Assembly: GCF_001435975.1 (NCBI RefSeq)
Contig: NZ_AYYR01000106.1
Coordinates: forward strand, 1-64,000
DNA length: 64,000 nt
From: Secundilactobacillus collinoides DSM 20515 = JCM 1123
Lineage (GTDB): Bacteria; Bacillota; Bacilli; Lactobacillales; Lactobacillaceae
Direction: 5' to 3'
Shown here: one piece after another, positions 7,258-17,121 of the stretch
How the letters are laid out: each line of letters opens with the position of its first letter
Numbering within the stretch: the stretch's first letter is position 1
Translations under genes and position numbers: made by a program
Notes under the pieces: generated by a model
What the model was told of the DNA's origin: nothing
Seen by the model: the letters and a program-made list of their open reading frames with translations, nothing else
Databases searched by the model: none

Positions 7258-9237
7258 CTACTTGACCCTTATCTTGACGCCAACCGGTATTGATCGGTCA
7301 GCGTACTTATTCCATTTGCGTAGTTGAGCAACACTGACATTGTACTTTTGGGCGAATTTATAGTACGTGTCACCCGGCTTAGTAGTTACCGTCCTCACGG
7401 CACTCTTGCTATTTTTCTGCTTATGACCACTACCAGATTTTTTGTTAGCCTTACCCTTGTTTTTCGATGAATTGGCTTTCTTTTTGACATTTGAATCAGC
7501 CCAATCCACCTTCTGTAAAGTAATGGTTAGCGGAACTTGGTTAGTCAAATAGGTGTCGTGCGGCTTGTCAATTCCTGAGATGATCGCGTGTGGGAAAGAC
7601 GTTTGCCCGATCAGTGATACTTCGGCTGTATTTTCAGCCCATTTTCTGATCCGTTCGAACTTTTTAACCAATGTTGGAACTGAACCATCTTCACCAATCA
7701 GAGCTCCGCCCACTGAAATACTTTCTGTTCCAGCCTGTGTAACCGTATTGATCGGGGTGTGCTTGATGACTGCCGTTTCATTAACGTTAACTGTTTCCGA
7801 AAAGTCTTCACTATCAGGCCAGAGAATCGCATAGCTTTCTTTGCTACCAGGGTTCACAGGCGTTATCCACGTCACATCTTTACCACCTGTTTCAGCCATC
7901 ACTGTGGCGCCAATTGCTTTCTTCAGGATTGCCCGTTGTGTGGCTTTTTGAGCGGATAATGATTTGCTTTGGGCTTTTGAAAGCTTAGACTTGGCCGTAG
8001 CTTGTTTCTTTTTGAGCTTAGTTAAGGCACTATTTTGCTCTTGATAAACTTTCTTCAAGTTATCAAGTTGCTTTTTCAAAGATTGCTTTTTAGCCCTTGC
8101 TGCCTTGGCATATTGCTTAGTAACAATGACTATCTTTTTCTTGGTGCTTGCAACCAACTTCTTTTGGTTTTTAACATCTTTAGTCGCATTTTTATAAATT
8201 CGCGTATCTTTGACAATCGTTTTACTAGTCGATTGATATTTTTGAAAATCAGACTTAGCAGAATTGAATGCCGTTTTAGCATCGGCTAAGGATTTCTTTA
8301 AATTATTCAATGCTTTTAAACGCTCACTAACCGTTGAATCAGCCGTCAGTGTAGGAATTGAAAATAGATAGTTAATTGAGTTCGATCCATTATCATTATT
8401 ATTAAACGTCACTAAAACAGCAGATCCAGTTGAATAGATTCCTTCTGGCTCATTATAGGAATACTTCATACCATAGCTACTCGTTAGATAGCTTTTGACA
8501 AATTCCTTAGTATTTGTGTCAGCATTAAAACATCCAACAGTCGCTGGATCACTATTTGAGTTATAGGCACCGCTTTGCCAAAAGATATATGGATAGCTTA
8601 ACGACTGTGATTGCCACGTTTGCTGGCCGACACTAAATCCCATTGCTGACAGACTAACTGTCTTTTTAGGATTGCTTAAATTTCCCGGGTCACAAACGCA
8701 ATAACTTTCCGCCGTAGTGTAGCCAACGAGGTTATTACTGGTATCATAATTAACTCGTAAAAGATCAGGTGAATTGTAGAGCGACGTTAATGAACTTGCG
8801 TCAATCGAAGCCCCAGGCTGATAAGCGAACTTACTTATTTGGTAACCATTATGCCTGACAGAAGCCCAGATATTCCCTGAGCCATCAATTCCGAACGAGG
8901 ATCCGTGGCCCCCGTTTTTAACCGTCATTTTAGAAACATACTTCATCGAACTATCCATCTGCTGATAGATTGTATCTTCTCCGGAACTATAGGAAATTAA
9001 ATAGCCTCCACCATACGGGATGCAATACTGGGAACCGACATATGGCGACTTACCAACTACATATTGTGCCATGAGTTGATGAGCCGACTCATTTATATCG
9101 AGTCCGGCGCCATTAGCTTGATCGTCGAGGCTATCTAGATAGTCGGCATTTGCCTGATCATACGCTGCTTTGACATTATTTAAAACGGAAAGCGTTGAAT
9201 TATAGGCATTTTTAGCTATATCTGCCGTGGCTGCCAT
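7258..9237 (-). CDS. LysM tail protein (XkdP-like) with inserted beta-propeller and coiled coil (659 aa)
   Basis: C-terminal residues ~614-658 are a LysM domain (VTTKPGDTYYKFAQKYNVS ... IPVGVKIRVK). About 440-590 match the tail/XkdP-type domain (TETAVIKHTPINTV-like strands, FERIRKWAENTAEVSL, HAIISGIDKPHDTYL). About 310-440 are a lysine-rich coiled coil. Residues ~60-300 form a repeated beta unit (QYCIPYGGGYLISYS, MTVKNGGHGSSFGIDGSG, YPYIFWQSGAYNSN). That unit resembles the P68 RBP/TagC or helveticin-J-like propeller. XkdP-like proteins are usually near 230 residues, so this one is about three times longer. It probably links the tape measure to the hub. Confidence 0.65.
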   Translation of the reverse strand: MAATADIAKNAYNSTLSVLNNVKAAYDQANADYLDSLDDQANGAGLDINESAHQLMAQYVVGKSPYVGSQYCIPYGGGYLISYSSGEDTIYQQMDSSMKYVSKMTVKNGGHGSSFGIDGSGNIWASVRHNGYQISKFAYQPGASIDASSLTSLYNSPDLLRVNYDTSNNLVGYTTAESYCVCDPGNLSNPKKTVSLSAMGFSVGQQTWQSQSLSYPYIFWQSGAYNSNSDPATVGCFNADTNTKEFVKSYLTSSYGMKYSYNEPEGIYSTGSAVLVTFNNNDNGSNSINYLFSIPTLTADSTVSERLKALNNLKKSLADAKTAFNSAKSDFQKYQSTSKTIVKDTRIYKNATKDVKNQKKLVASTKKKIVIVTKQYAKAARAKKQSLKKQLDNLKKVYQEQNSALTKLKKKQATAKSKLSKAQSKSLSAQKATQRAILKKAIGATVMAETGGKDVTWITPVNPGSKESYAILWPDSEDFSETVNVNETAVIKHTPINTVTQAGTESISVGGALIGEDGSVPTLVKKFERIRKWAENTAEVSLIGQTSFPHAIISGIDKPHDTYLTNQVPLTITLQKVDWADSNVKKKANSSKNKGKANKKSGSGHKQKNSKSAVRTVTTKPGDTYYKFAQKYNVSVAQLRKWNKYADRSIPVGVKIRVK

Positions 9238-12200
9238 TAAATAAACCCTCCTTCTCTTTTAGCCATTAAGTTGCCAAAGATTGCCTGAACCTGTTCGTTG
9301 ACCTGCTTGGAAATATCATTGGCAACTTTAGTTCCAGCATTTTTATCATTAGCATTAACTGTGATATTCATGTTCAGGTTGACAGTAACGTTGTTATGCG
9401 CTTTAGTAGTCGAATTGGAATGACTTGATAAACCTTTGAGCGGATTATACTTTCTAAGATTTTCCAGAAGTGCTTTGTGCATCTTCTTTTGAGATTCATT
9501 GCTGAATACGGAATTTGATGTTTTGCTTCGAGCACTAATGGCAGAGCCAATCAAGTTATCCGCATTAGGTTTCTTAGGATTGATGGCAATTTCTGGATCC
9601 TTCTCACCGTATACATTTAGCTTACCTTTGGTTGACCAACCGCCGTTATTATGGAGTGCTGCTTGAATTTCGCGAGCGCCATTAACATGATCTTGCGTAT
9701 GACCGCCACGTTCCCACAGATTAGAAAATTCGGCTGCCAAAGATGAAACCGATCCATTACCGCGTAAGACGCGCTTAAGAATGGCGCTATTCGCTCCATC
9801 ACCGTGAAGTGCAAAATCAATTTGAGCTCCAGCATTTTTCCAACTCATATGATGTTGTGCAGCATATCTTCTTAAAGCAGGTCCACGATCGAGCCATTGC
9901 CCCAAGCCAAGGGCGCCAGCCGAGTTACTGATACCTGGATCCAAATGCGATTCAAATTTCCAGTTTCCCAGAACCGCTTCGATTCCTTTCTTAGTAGCTG
10001 ACGGATAGGCTTTCTTAATTGCGTTATACAAAGTCTTCGCACGCGATTCGATACTACCAGAAACTCCCAGTGAGCCGATTGAACCGGCACTTCTTTTAAG
10101 GTGCTTACCAACCCATTTAAGTTGTGGTGCAATTTCTTTCGCAACTAGCTTTGATAATACCGACGAAGCTTTGTGACTTTCTTTAGAAGATTTCTTAGCT
10201 TTGGTAGACTTCATCTTGGTGACATCAAACCAACCACTAGTTGAATCCGGATTATTAGAAAATGGGTTACGCTTTGAGACACCAATATGCACATGGGTCC
10301 CAGCTGGTCCAAGAGCAGCAATTCTTTGCCCAGCTTTTACATCATCTCCAACGCTTACAAAAGTGTGTGCACCAGAGTTATTCTTGCCATTAAATTCTTG
10401 ATAAATGACATAGTATCCATCAGCTGATTTGGTAACCATATTTTGACCAATACCAATTGGCCCACCCCAACCACGAGGAGCACCACCAGAACGGATTACT
10501 TTGCCGGGATGAACTGCATGAATAATATGCGCTCCGGAAAAGTCGTTGCCATCGTGAATAGACAGCCCACCGGAAACTGCACCTCGATAGCCCATTCCTG
10601 ACGTATCATGAAACCCACTACCTGGACTGTGCAACCAAGTACCGCTGCCATACGCGCCACCACCATCGCCTCGGGCATTGTCCATCTGTCGCCATACTTC
10701 GGCCGACCAAGGATTACCATATTTGGTGGTAGATAGCTTGCTTAGCCCTTTAATAGCATTTCCAAGAACTGTATTAGACTTGGAAATATTTGATGAAAAT
10801 TCATTTGTGAAAGCTCTGTTCGGATGGGCATTATTTTTACTAATAATTTTGTTGAGTTCAGTGTGTGAGATACCTGAACCTTTAGCAAAGTGCTGAATGC
10901 CCATTGAACGTCCCAATTCTTGGGTTTGTGATCCGTTAAGGACTCTGTCACGTTTCTTTAGGGGGATCATCCTATCATTCCCGTGAGGAATCAACAGGGA
11001 ATTATTACGAATAATAGATTCTTGACGTGGACCAGACTTAGCATCATTCACGATCGCCAACTGGTCATTAGAAAGCTCTCCGTTTGAACCCTTAGCGTAG
11101 TGAATGGCATTGATGACGGAACTATTACCACCAAACTGTCCAAGGACTTTATCAATTCCTTTAATACCACCATTTAATTGTTGAACAGTATTGGACATTG
11201 CTGAATGTGCGTAGTTATCCATCTTACCAAGTGCATGACCAAATCCGGTTGCAGTAGCTTTACCAGATGAGATAACTCCCGACTGCATTTGGTTAACTTG
11301 CTTCTGCACGCCTTTTTGCATGCTGTCATAGGTCGAAATTGCTTGGTTCTTTGATTGATTGGTGTAATGCTTCGTATCGCTATTGATGTTTCGCCACTTA
11401 GAAGTATTGCCCTTATCAAATTGTACAAGTTGCTTGTAGGAACCCTTTTGCAATTGATCATAATCTGTAACAGTTTTCTTTTGCGTACTGTGCGTGATCT
11501 TTGAAGTTGCCTTATGGATATTAGACCATTTAGATTTACTACTCTTACTAAATTTATCTAACTGCTTACTTGATCCATTTGATAAATTTTTGTAATCTTT
11601 TACAGTCTTCTTGCTTAACTTTTCTACGGATTTCAGAGAATTACTTGAACCAAGCTTCATATTCCCAGCAGCATATCCCGGCAATACGTTCCCATATGAA
11701 CCGCTGAGGACCTTTTTAGTATCTCGGTGGTTAAGGATTCGTTCACCATGTTTTACGTGAGCAATTTCAGGACCATTAGCACCCAACAAACGCGCTTTAC
11801 GACCGTTTACAGTGTATGCAAGCTCTGTGCCACCTTCGCCAACGAGGGCAGCGTGTGAGTGCATTTCTGCGCCACTAGTTCCTAGTGCATGCGCAGCAAA
11901 CACGTTTCCAGGAAGCTTATTAGCATCTTTACTAGCAGTTCTTTTAGATTTAGATGGATTTTTTTTGCCATTCTTCATCTGTGTGAGAAGTGAATTATTT
12001 TGTTTAAGGCCATTAGTTAAATCACTTGCCATTGCCTTAGTTCCAAGATGACCAAGCTTGGTTAAACCACCCCAAAGGTTCCCCCACCAGTTGCCAAAGT
12101 GGCCCCAAATGCCTTTAATTTTTCCGGTCCAGGTATTCATTTGTTTCAAATTACCTTTAACCATGGCTGAGGTCTTTTGAACGACCTTTTCATGCATTGT

Positions 12201-15200
12201 TTCAGCATTATCAATAGTCTTATTCTTAGTAGTTCGGGCGGCACTGATGGTTTTATCCCGTTGACTGCGCGCGTTGGAAATAATCTTATCATGTTGCTTT
12301 TTACTAATTGAATGAGTTACATAATATTCCTTGTCGGCCGCGTTACGAACTGAATTGTACTTTTTATTAGCAGCACTTTTAGCAGATTTGTAAGTTTTGT
12401 TTGCAGAACTTACAGTTGACTTCATCGTTTTATATGAAGACCTGATAATTGAACGAGCCTGTTGCTGAGAAAGTTTCGAGGTACGATCTTTTAATCGACC
12501 GTAAATAATGGTTTCCTTGTTGGTATTATTGGTAAGTAACTTAGATACTGCCCGATTAGTTGCTGAAATAGCAGCTTCACGGCCTTTACCACCATTTTTT
12601 TCACTCCGGTTAATCTTGCTAATTCCTTTAGAAGCATTCGAATAGCGTTTATTCCAATATTTACTATCCGATTTTTCCATTGAACTAGCTCGTTTCTTAG
12701 TGATGACGCCTTCTTTGAGCAACCATTGAACTCGTTTGTTGGACGAAGATTTCTCCGAGCTAGTATATGACTTAAGCCCCTTACGCATAGATCCATATAC
12801 GTTTTGATTGATCTTCGAGCCGGTTCCCTTGGATACGGTAGCCCAGTTATCATTAGCTTTATCAAATGAAGATGTAAATGACTTTAATTCTTTATCTCCA
12901 AACTTATCTAAGCCAAGAGTAACTCTTCGATGATGAACTTTGTTATTAGAATTTTTACGGGCGTTCATAGCCTGTCGGTAACCAAGCTCATTAGCCACTT
13001 GTGCCTCGGGTCCTTGAAGGCCAGCACCAGTTTCCCCAGGAATAGATTCCTTTCTATTGCTTCCGTCAATGTTGCCGCCTCTGGCAAGATTTTTAATATA
13101 TTTGCTTCCCGCAATATATTTAGCAACAGAACCACCAACAGACGATCCAATCATGGCAACCAATGGATTACCACCACTTAGTGCAAGACCCAGGCCAGCA
13201 CCGACAGCATTACCGCCGGCTTGCCACATTTGACTACCACCTTGTTTACTATCTACACCTTTTTTAAAAGCACTTACAGCATGTCCACCTATTTGTAAAC
13301 CGATAGTGGCATACGACATCCCTTTGAGCAATCTATCACTGCTTAAGGAACTGGTAGCTGCACCGAATCTTGATTGCGCAAAACGGGTACTGCCTGAACG
13401 GGTTGAACTAATTGGCCCCTTTCTTCCAGTAAATCTTGAGCCAACTTCAGCCTGTTCAATATCACTAGCTGCCGAAACAGCACGGGAGGTCAGAGAAGCA
13501 CGCGATTTACTACCTCCCATGCCAAGCATGCGTCCAGATAACCCAAGGAGTCCTTTACCAACTTTTAAGCCTCCCCATACTCCCGCAAACGCTGCGGCAT
13601 AACCGGCTGCTTTCTTAATTGGTGAAGGAAGGCCAATTAAAACTTTAAGGAATTTGTTAGCAACTCCCAATGCTTTGGTGAATAGCGGAAGAACCGTTTT
13701 AGTGAATCCCATCCCCATGATATTGATATATTGTTTAAACACATCAATTTGGTTTTTCCAAGATGCCATATTTTTCTTAGCAAGAGTGGCAATATAGCCA
13801 TTCTTACCGTATTTTTGAGCACGACTAACTTGTCCAGTTAATGATCTTAATTGTTTAGTATTATTGGCCAGGATTAAGCCTGATTCTTGCCCAGTTGTCC
13901 CAAAGAACATGTGAAAAACGTTAAATTTTTGAGCAGAGCTCATGCCTGCCGTGGCTTTCTTCAAGACATCCATATTATCAGCAAGACTTTTGACTTGCCC
14001 GTTGGCCTTTTGAAAATCTGATGGCTTAAGCCCCAGGGCTGACATAACTTGTCCTTGTTGAGACTTAGCAGCCATATTAGGCGCGGCAAACGAATTCATA
14101 ACCTTACGTAAACCAGTACCAGCAATGGAACCATCTTGTCCGTTATTTGAAAGAACACCGACGCCGGCGACGGTTCTGGCAAGCCCCTGGTTAGAGCTAT
14201 GGGCAGTTGCACCAACATATCTCAGCGAGTTTCCCATACCTTCGAAGTTTGTGGCAGTTAGATCTGATCCATATGCCATTTCGTTCAGAACTTTCTTGGT
14301 GTAGGCAGCCATCTTCCTCCTTGAATTACCAGCTTTAGTTTTATAGCCAAACTGTTCAAGCGTAGGAGCACCATAATTAACAACCGCATTATACGGATCT
14401 CCTGAAGCTCTGGCAGCCTGTAGGAAGTATTTATGTGATGCTAATTCCTGACTACCGTTATATCCACGTCGGACAAGTTCTTCACCGCCTCTTGCCATCG
14501 CTGTTGGTGAAACACCATACTGTAGTGCAAAACGATTGTTTTCTTTTTGCATTGCTGAAGTTTCACGTTTTGATTGAGAAGTCGATTCTCCACCAGTCTT
14601 TAACAAGTTTTTGATAGTAATATACTTATTCTGCAAATTTGTAGCTTCATTGGCTGATTTAAGGAATGCGGCGCCAACCATTCCTGCTCCCATAGCAATC
14701 TGAGAACTAATATTTACAAAGTCGTTGCCGGCATCGTACAGATTTCTAAACGACTTTGTTGTCTTGCGACCACTTCTGCTCAGATTATCAAATGATGTCT
14801 TACCATTTGTACCGAACCTTTGAACACGTGTATTTGCATGATCAATATCACTACTTGTTTGCTTGAGATTTGTCTTTACTTTGAAGTTTGCCTCTTTAGG
14901 CAAACGTTTAAATGAGTTCCTGGCTTCCTTGGAAGTATCAGAAAAAGCCTTGCCGATTTGCCCCGCATATTCACGCGAGCTATCAGCAAGGCCTTTTAAA
15001 CGATTGTTTATGTTATCGACATCACTTGTAAGATTATCTGATAATTTTTTGGATTTAGAGATTAGACTGTCATATTTATCTTCAAACTTGGCTAATCCCT
15101 GAACCGACATGCGATCGCCAAAATGGGAAAGTTGGTTATTAGCCTCACGGCTTGATCTGATAAGCCGATCCATCTTGTCATTCGCACGATCAATCGCATC

Positions 15201-15254
15201 CATGTTTTCTGATACAACTCGGAATCCAACTTTGGCACTTCTTGCATATCCCAT
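9237..15254 (-). CDS. Tail tape-measure protein with M23 peptidase and lysozyme-like domains (2005 aa)
   Basis: It has a long helical body with a TP901-type core (GAAFLKSANEATNLQNKY, GMGNSLRYVGATAHSSNQ), hydrophobic stretches near 570-600 and repeated Ser/Lys-rich helices. Near residues 1520-1690 an M23 metallopeptidase domain shows HDGND (HxGxD) and HVHIG (HxH). Near 1750-1875 a phage-tail lysozyme-like domain shows VLGNWKFESHLDPG and ALGLGQWLDRG. These likely cut peptidoglycan during DNA entry. I chose the ATG at 15254 because GAGGAGG precedes it; a frame extending to 15335 has no such site. The stop overlaps the next start by 1 nt. Confidence 0.92.
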   Translation of the reverse strand: MGYARSAKVGFRVVSENMDAIDRANDKMDRLIRSSREANNQLSHFGDRMSVQGLAKFEDKYDSLISKSKKLSDNLTSDVDNINNRLKGLADSSREYAGQIGKAFSDTSKEARNSFKRLPKEANFKVKTNLKQTSSDIDHANTRVQRFGTNGKTSFDNLSRSGRKTTKSFRNLYDAGNDFVNISSQIAMGAGMVGAAFLKSANEATNLQNKYITIKNLLKTGGESTSQSKRETSAMQKENNRFALQYGVSPTAMARGGEELVRRGYNGSQELASHKYFLQAARASGDPYNAVVNYGAPTLEQFGYKTKAGNSRRKMAAYTKKVLNEMAYGSDLTATNFEGMGNSLRYVGATAHSSNQGLARTVAGVGVLSNNGQDGSIAGTGLRKVMNSFAAPNMAAKSQQGQVMSALGLKPSDFQKANGQVKSLADNMDVLKKATAGMSSAQKFNVFHMFFGTTGQESGLILANNTKQLRSLTGQVSRAQKYGKNGYIATLAKKNMASWKNQIDVFKQYINIMGMGFTKTVLPLFTKALGVANKFLKVLIGLPSPIKKAAGYAAAFAGVWGGLKVGKGLLGLSGRMLGMGGSKSRASLTSRAVSAASDIEQAEVGSRFTGRKGPISSTRSGSTRFAQSRFGAATSSLSSDRLLKGMSYATIGLQIGGHAVSAFKKGVDSKQGGSQMWQAGGNAVGAGLGLALSGGNPLVAMIGSSVGGSVAKYIAGSKYIKNLARGGNIDGSNRKESIPGETGAGLQGPEAQVANELGYRQAMNARKNSNNKVHHRRVTLGLDKFGDKELKSFTSSFDKANDNWATVSKGTGSKINQNVYGSMRKGLKSYTSSEKSSSNKRVQWLLKEGVITKKRASSMEKSDSKYWNKRYSNASKGISKINRSEKNGGKGREAAISATNRAVSKLLTNNTNKETIIYGRLKDRTSKLSQQQARSIIRSSYKTMKSTVSSANKTYKSAKSAANKKYNSVRNAADKEYYVTHSISKKQHDKIISNARSQRDKTISAARTTKNKTIDNAETMHEKVVQKTSAMVKGNLKQMNTWTGKIKGIWGHFGNWWGNLWGGLTKLGHLGTKAMASDLTNGLKQNNSLLTQMKNGKKNPSKSKRTASKDANKLPGNVFAAHALGTSGAEMHSHAALVGEGGTELAYTVNGRKARLLGANGPEIAHVKHGERILNHRDTKKVLSGSYGNVLPGYAAGNMKLGSSNSLKSVEKLSKKTVKDYKNLSNGSSKQLDKFSKSSKSKWSNIHKATSKITHSTQKKTVTDYDQLQKGSYKQLVQFDKGNTSKWRNINSDTKHYTNQSKNQAISTYDSMQKGVQKQVNQMQSGVISSGKATATGFGHALGKMDNYAHSAMSNTVQQLNGGIKGIDKVLGQFGGNSSVINAIHYAKGSNGELSNDQLAIVNDAKSGPRQESIIRNNSLLIPHGNDRMIPLKKRDRVLNGSQTQELGRSMGIQHFAKGSGISHTELNKIISKNNAHPNRAFTNEFSSNISKSNTVLGNAIKGLSKLSTTKYGNPWSAEVWRQMDNARGDGGGAYGSGTWLHSPGSGFHDTSGMGYRGAVSGGLSIHDGNDFSGAHIIHAVHPGKVIRSGGAPRGWGGPIGIGQNMVTKSADGYYVIYQEFNGKNNSGAHTFVSVGDDVKAGQRIAALGPAGTHVHIGVSKRNPFSNNPDSTSGWFDVTKMKSTKAKKSSKESHKASSVLSKLVAKEIAPQLKWVGKHLKRSAGSIGSLGVSGSIESRAKTLYNAIKKAYPSATKKGIEAVLGNWKFESHLDPGISNSAGALGLGQWLDRGPALRRYAAQHHMSWKNAGAQIDFALHGDGANSAILKRVLRGNGSVSSLAAEFSNLWERGGHTQDHVNGAREIQAALHNNGGWSTKGKLNVYGEKDPEIAINPKKPNADNLIGSAISARSKTSNSVFSNESQKKMHKALLENLRKYNPLKGLSSHSNSTTKAHNNVTVNLNMNITVNANDKNAGTKVANDISKQVNEQVQAIFGNLMAKREGGFI

Positions 15255-15255
15255 G

Positions 15256-15507
15256 TTAGAATCCTCCTCGCATTTGTGACTGTACTTCCATGCGCTTAGA
15301 AATCGCCCAATTGAAGACAGACAGTTCATCAGCATTCATATACTTAATTGGCCGAGGCAGTCCGCTTTCTAACCCATTATAGATATAAGCAGTCCAGCCA
15401 ATTGATTGAGACGTTGATTTATTAATTAATGCCTCAAGATCCGTTTTACGAATAAAGTGATTAGTTAAGTTCTTGCACAAGAAACCGGTCAGCTTCTGAG
15501 CAAACCT
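15256..15507 (-). CDS. Tail-assembly chaperone, C-terminal part reached by frameshift (gpT-like)
   Basis: This frame overlaps the end of the upstream chaperone gene and ends 1 nt before the tape-measure start, as G/T chaperone pairs do. It has no ATG near its beginning; the first possible start is a TTG at 15480 without a ribosome binding site. The frame opens after a TGA at 15508-15510 and is +1 (equal to -2) relative to the upstream gene. The likely slip site is TTT-C at 15481-15484. The fusion would be about 200 residues. No enzymatic domain is visible. Confidence 0.6.
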   Translation of the reverse strand, partial: RFAQKLTGFLCKNLTNHFIRKTDLEALINKSTSQSIGWTAYIYNGLESGLPRPIKYMNADELSVFNWAISKRMEVQSQMRGGF

Positions 15508-15853
15508 TCATAACGCCAGAATGATTTTCCCAGAATTTCCAACTCATTTTTTCCGGTTTTCCGCCAACAGTGGGCGTACCAATAAGCGGATTAAGTCCAA
15601 GATCATCATTACCGTTAATAAAGGCATCCCAGTAGGCATGACGACTAACATCTGCCAAGTCAGTAAACTTAACGGCATTTTCTACGCCCGGAAAATTGAA
15701 GGGATATTTAATGTTTTGCTTGGTCTTTTTGTCCCAAAGGGTTACAGAGCCAACAATCATGCCATTTCGTTCAGTTCTAACCAATTTTGGTTCTTTAATA
15801 GGTTCTTCAACCTCTTTTTTTACAGTTTGTTTAGTCTTTGTTTCTTCAGTCAT
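15461..15853 (-). CDS. Tail-assembly chaperone (XkdN/gpG-like, 130 aa)
   Basis: It lies between tail tube and tape-measure genes. The N-terminus is charged and disordered (EETKTKQTVKKEVEEPIKEP), followed by a compact domain (GSVTLWDKKTKQNIKYPFNFP, ENAVKFTDLADVSRHAYWDA). It most likely coats the tape measure during tail assembly. It overlaps the frameshifted extension downstream. Confidence 0.7.
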   Translation of the reverse strand: MTEETKTKQTVKKEVEEPIKEPKLVRTERNGMIVGSVTLWDKKTKQNIKYPFNFPGVENAVKFTDLADVSRHAYWDAFINGNDDLGLNPLIGTPTVGGKPEKMSWKFWENHSGVMKVCSEADRFLVQELN

Positions 15854-15885
15854 CTTAAAAAGTCTCCTTCGTTATTTATCTCTCT

Positions 15886-16296
15886 TTATGCAGTAGTGAC
15901 AGGATCCACTTGTAATACCGACGCCTTGAATACGACACTGACGCTTGGATATTCAGCGTTAAGAGTTGTATCAGTAGGACGGGTAATTCGTGCACTATCT
16001 GTATGGAAGTGAGCAAAGCTTGATGTTACTGATACAGGGACGCCAGTCAAATTGTTGGCCAAGTCAATGAGATGAGCATAATTGGCAGCATTAGGATCAA
16101 CACTAAACGTAAACGTACCAGAATGATCATGGTTAATGGCTGATTTACCATTACCATTATTATCAACCGAATCAGTAACGTTATCGTTGTTCCAAGCAAC
16201 AGCGACTTTATCGCCAGTGCCAAAGTCAGTAAATGGGAGGCCATCAATTTGAACTGACACTTCCCAAGGGTCAAATGTATGTTGAGTAAGTTTCAT
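15886..16296 (-). CDS. Tail tube protein (136 aa)
   Basis: Size, position after the sheath and beta-rich sequence (FDPWEVSVQIDGLPFTDFG, HSGTFTFSVDPNAANYAHL) fit DUF3277/XkdM-type tube proteins. The segment GTFTFSVDPNA...NYAHLIDL is typical of the tube fold. One subunit type would build the inner tube enclosed by the sheath. Confidence 0.8.
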   Translation of the reverse strand: MKLTQHTFDPWEVSVQIDGLPFTDFGTGDKVAVAWNNDNVTDSVDNNGNGKSAINHDHSGTFTFSVDPNAANYAHLIDLANNLTGVPVSVTSSFAHFHTDSARITRPTDTTLNAEYPSVSVVFKASVLQVDPVTTA

Positions 16297-16309
16297 TTTC
16301 TACGTCCTC

Positions 16310-17095
16310 CTATAAATCGATTTCGCCAGAGATATACGCATCGTCAATCGCATCTGCTGGATGATACTGCCAAGATAAACCACGATAAATACGTTGTGAG
16401 ACATCAGTGTCCTTCATATCTTCTCGTGGCAACGCAGTCACGGTATAATCTGGCTTCCCATTATCTTTCTCACCAATTCCACCATTACGGTAAAGCTGAT
16501 CAAACACGCTTTCAATTCCAGACTTGAGCAAGTTAATACCGGTGTTATCATAAGAAATTTTAGGATTTTTAACCATGATTTCAGTAAGCTTCTTGTTGCT
16601 ATGCTTGATAATAAAATCACGTCCCAATAACATGTCAATATAGTCTCCGCTTAAGGTTTTACCATCACGTACGATTGGCATCCCTTGAGCAAAATAATAC
16701 GTATTAATGTTACCTTCTGAATATGGAACTAATTGGTCTTGCTGGAATGATAATTGGTCTTGTGGTAGCACGCTGTCATCAAGACCTGATGTGTTAGCAA
16801 TATCGAAACTACCGACTGGTAATGCACTTACCGCCCCTACAGTGCCGGATGATAATACATTTGCGTGATCAGTATCAGTATTAGCCTTAAATGCAGCTGT
16901 ATTAACATTGGATGCGTATGGTGCGGTATCAGCAATATCATCGACATCAACAAGCAACAGTCCGGTGTTCTGGGCTTCAATGTAATTCGATAATGCTGGA
17001 ATCTTGCTTTTATCAATTCCAACTGGAATTAAATATTCATCACCAGAGTTATAAAACTTTTTAACAGCGGCAATTAAATTATCTGAGTTTGCCAT
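16310..17095 (-). CDS. Tail sheath, central and C-terminal part (DUF3383-like, 261 aa)
   Basis: The second half matches DUF3383-type sheath proteins: YYFAQGMPIVRDGKTLSGDY, IDMLLGRDFI, MVKNPKISYDNTGINLLKSG and a final GLSWQYHPADAIDDAYISGE strand segment. The usual sheath N-terminal domain is missing and is found instead in the next gene upstream. The start has its own site (GGGAGG, 8 nt before ATG), so this is a separate translation unit rather than a simple frameshift product. Normal one-piece DUF3383 proteins are about 340-500 residues. Confidence 0.7.
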   Translation of the reverse strand: MANSDNLIAAVKKFYNSGDEYLIPVGIDKSKIPALSNYIEAQNTGLLLVDVDDIADTAPYASNVNTAAFKANTDTDHANVLSSGTVGAVSALPVGSFDIANTSGLDDSVLPQDQLSFQQDQLVPYSEGNINTYYFAQGMPIVRDGKTLSGDYIDMLLGRDFIIKHSNKKLTEIMVKNPKISYDNTGINLLKSGIESVFDQLYRNGGIGEKDNGKPDYTVTALPREDMKDTDVSQRIYRGLSWQYHPADAIDDAYISGEIDL

Positions 17096-17121
17096 TATAT
17101 TTTCCTCCCTTACTTAGTAGA

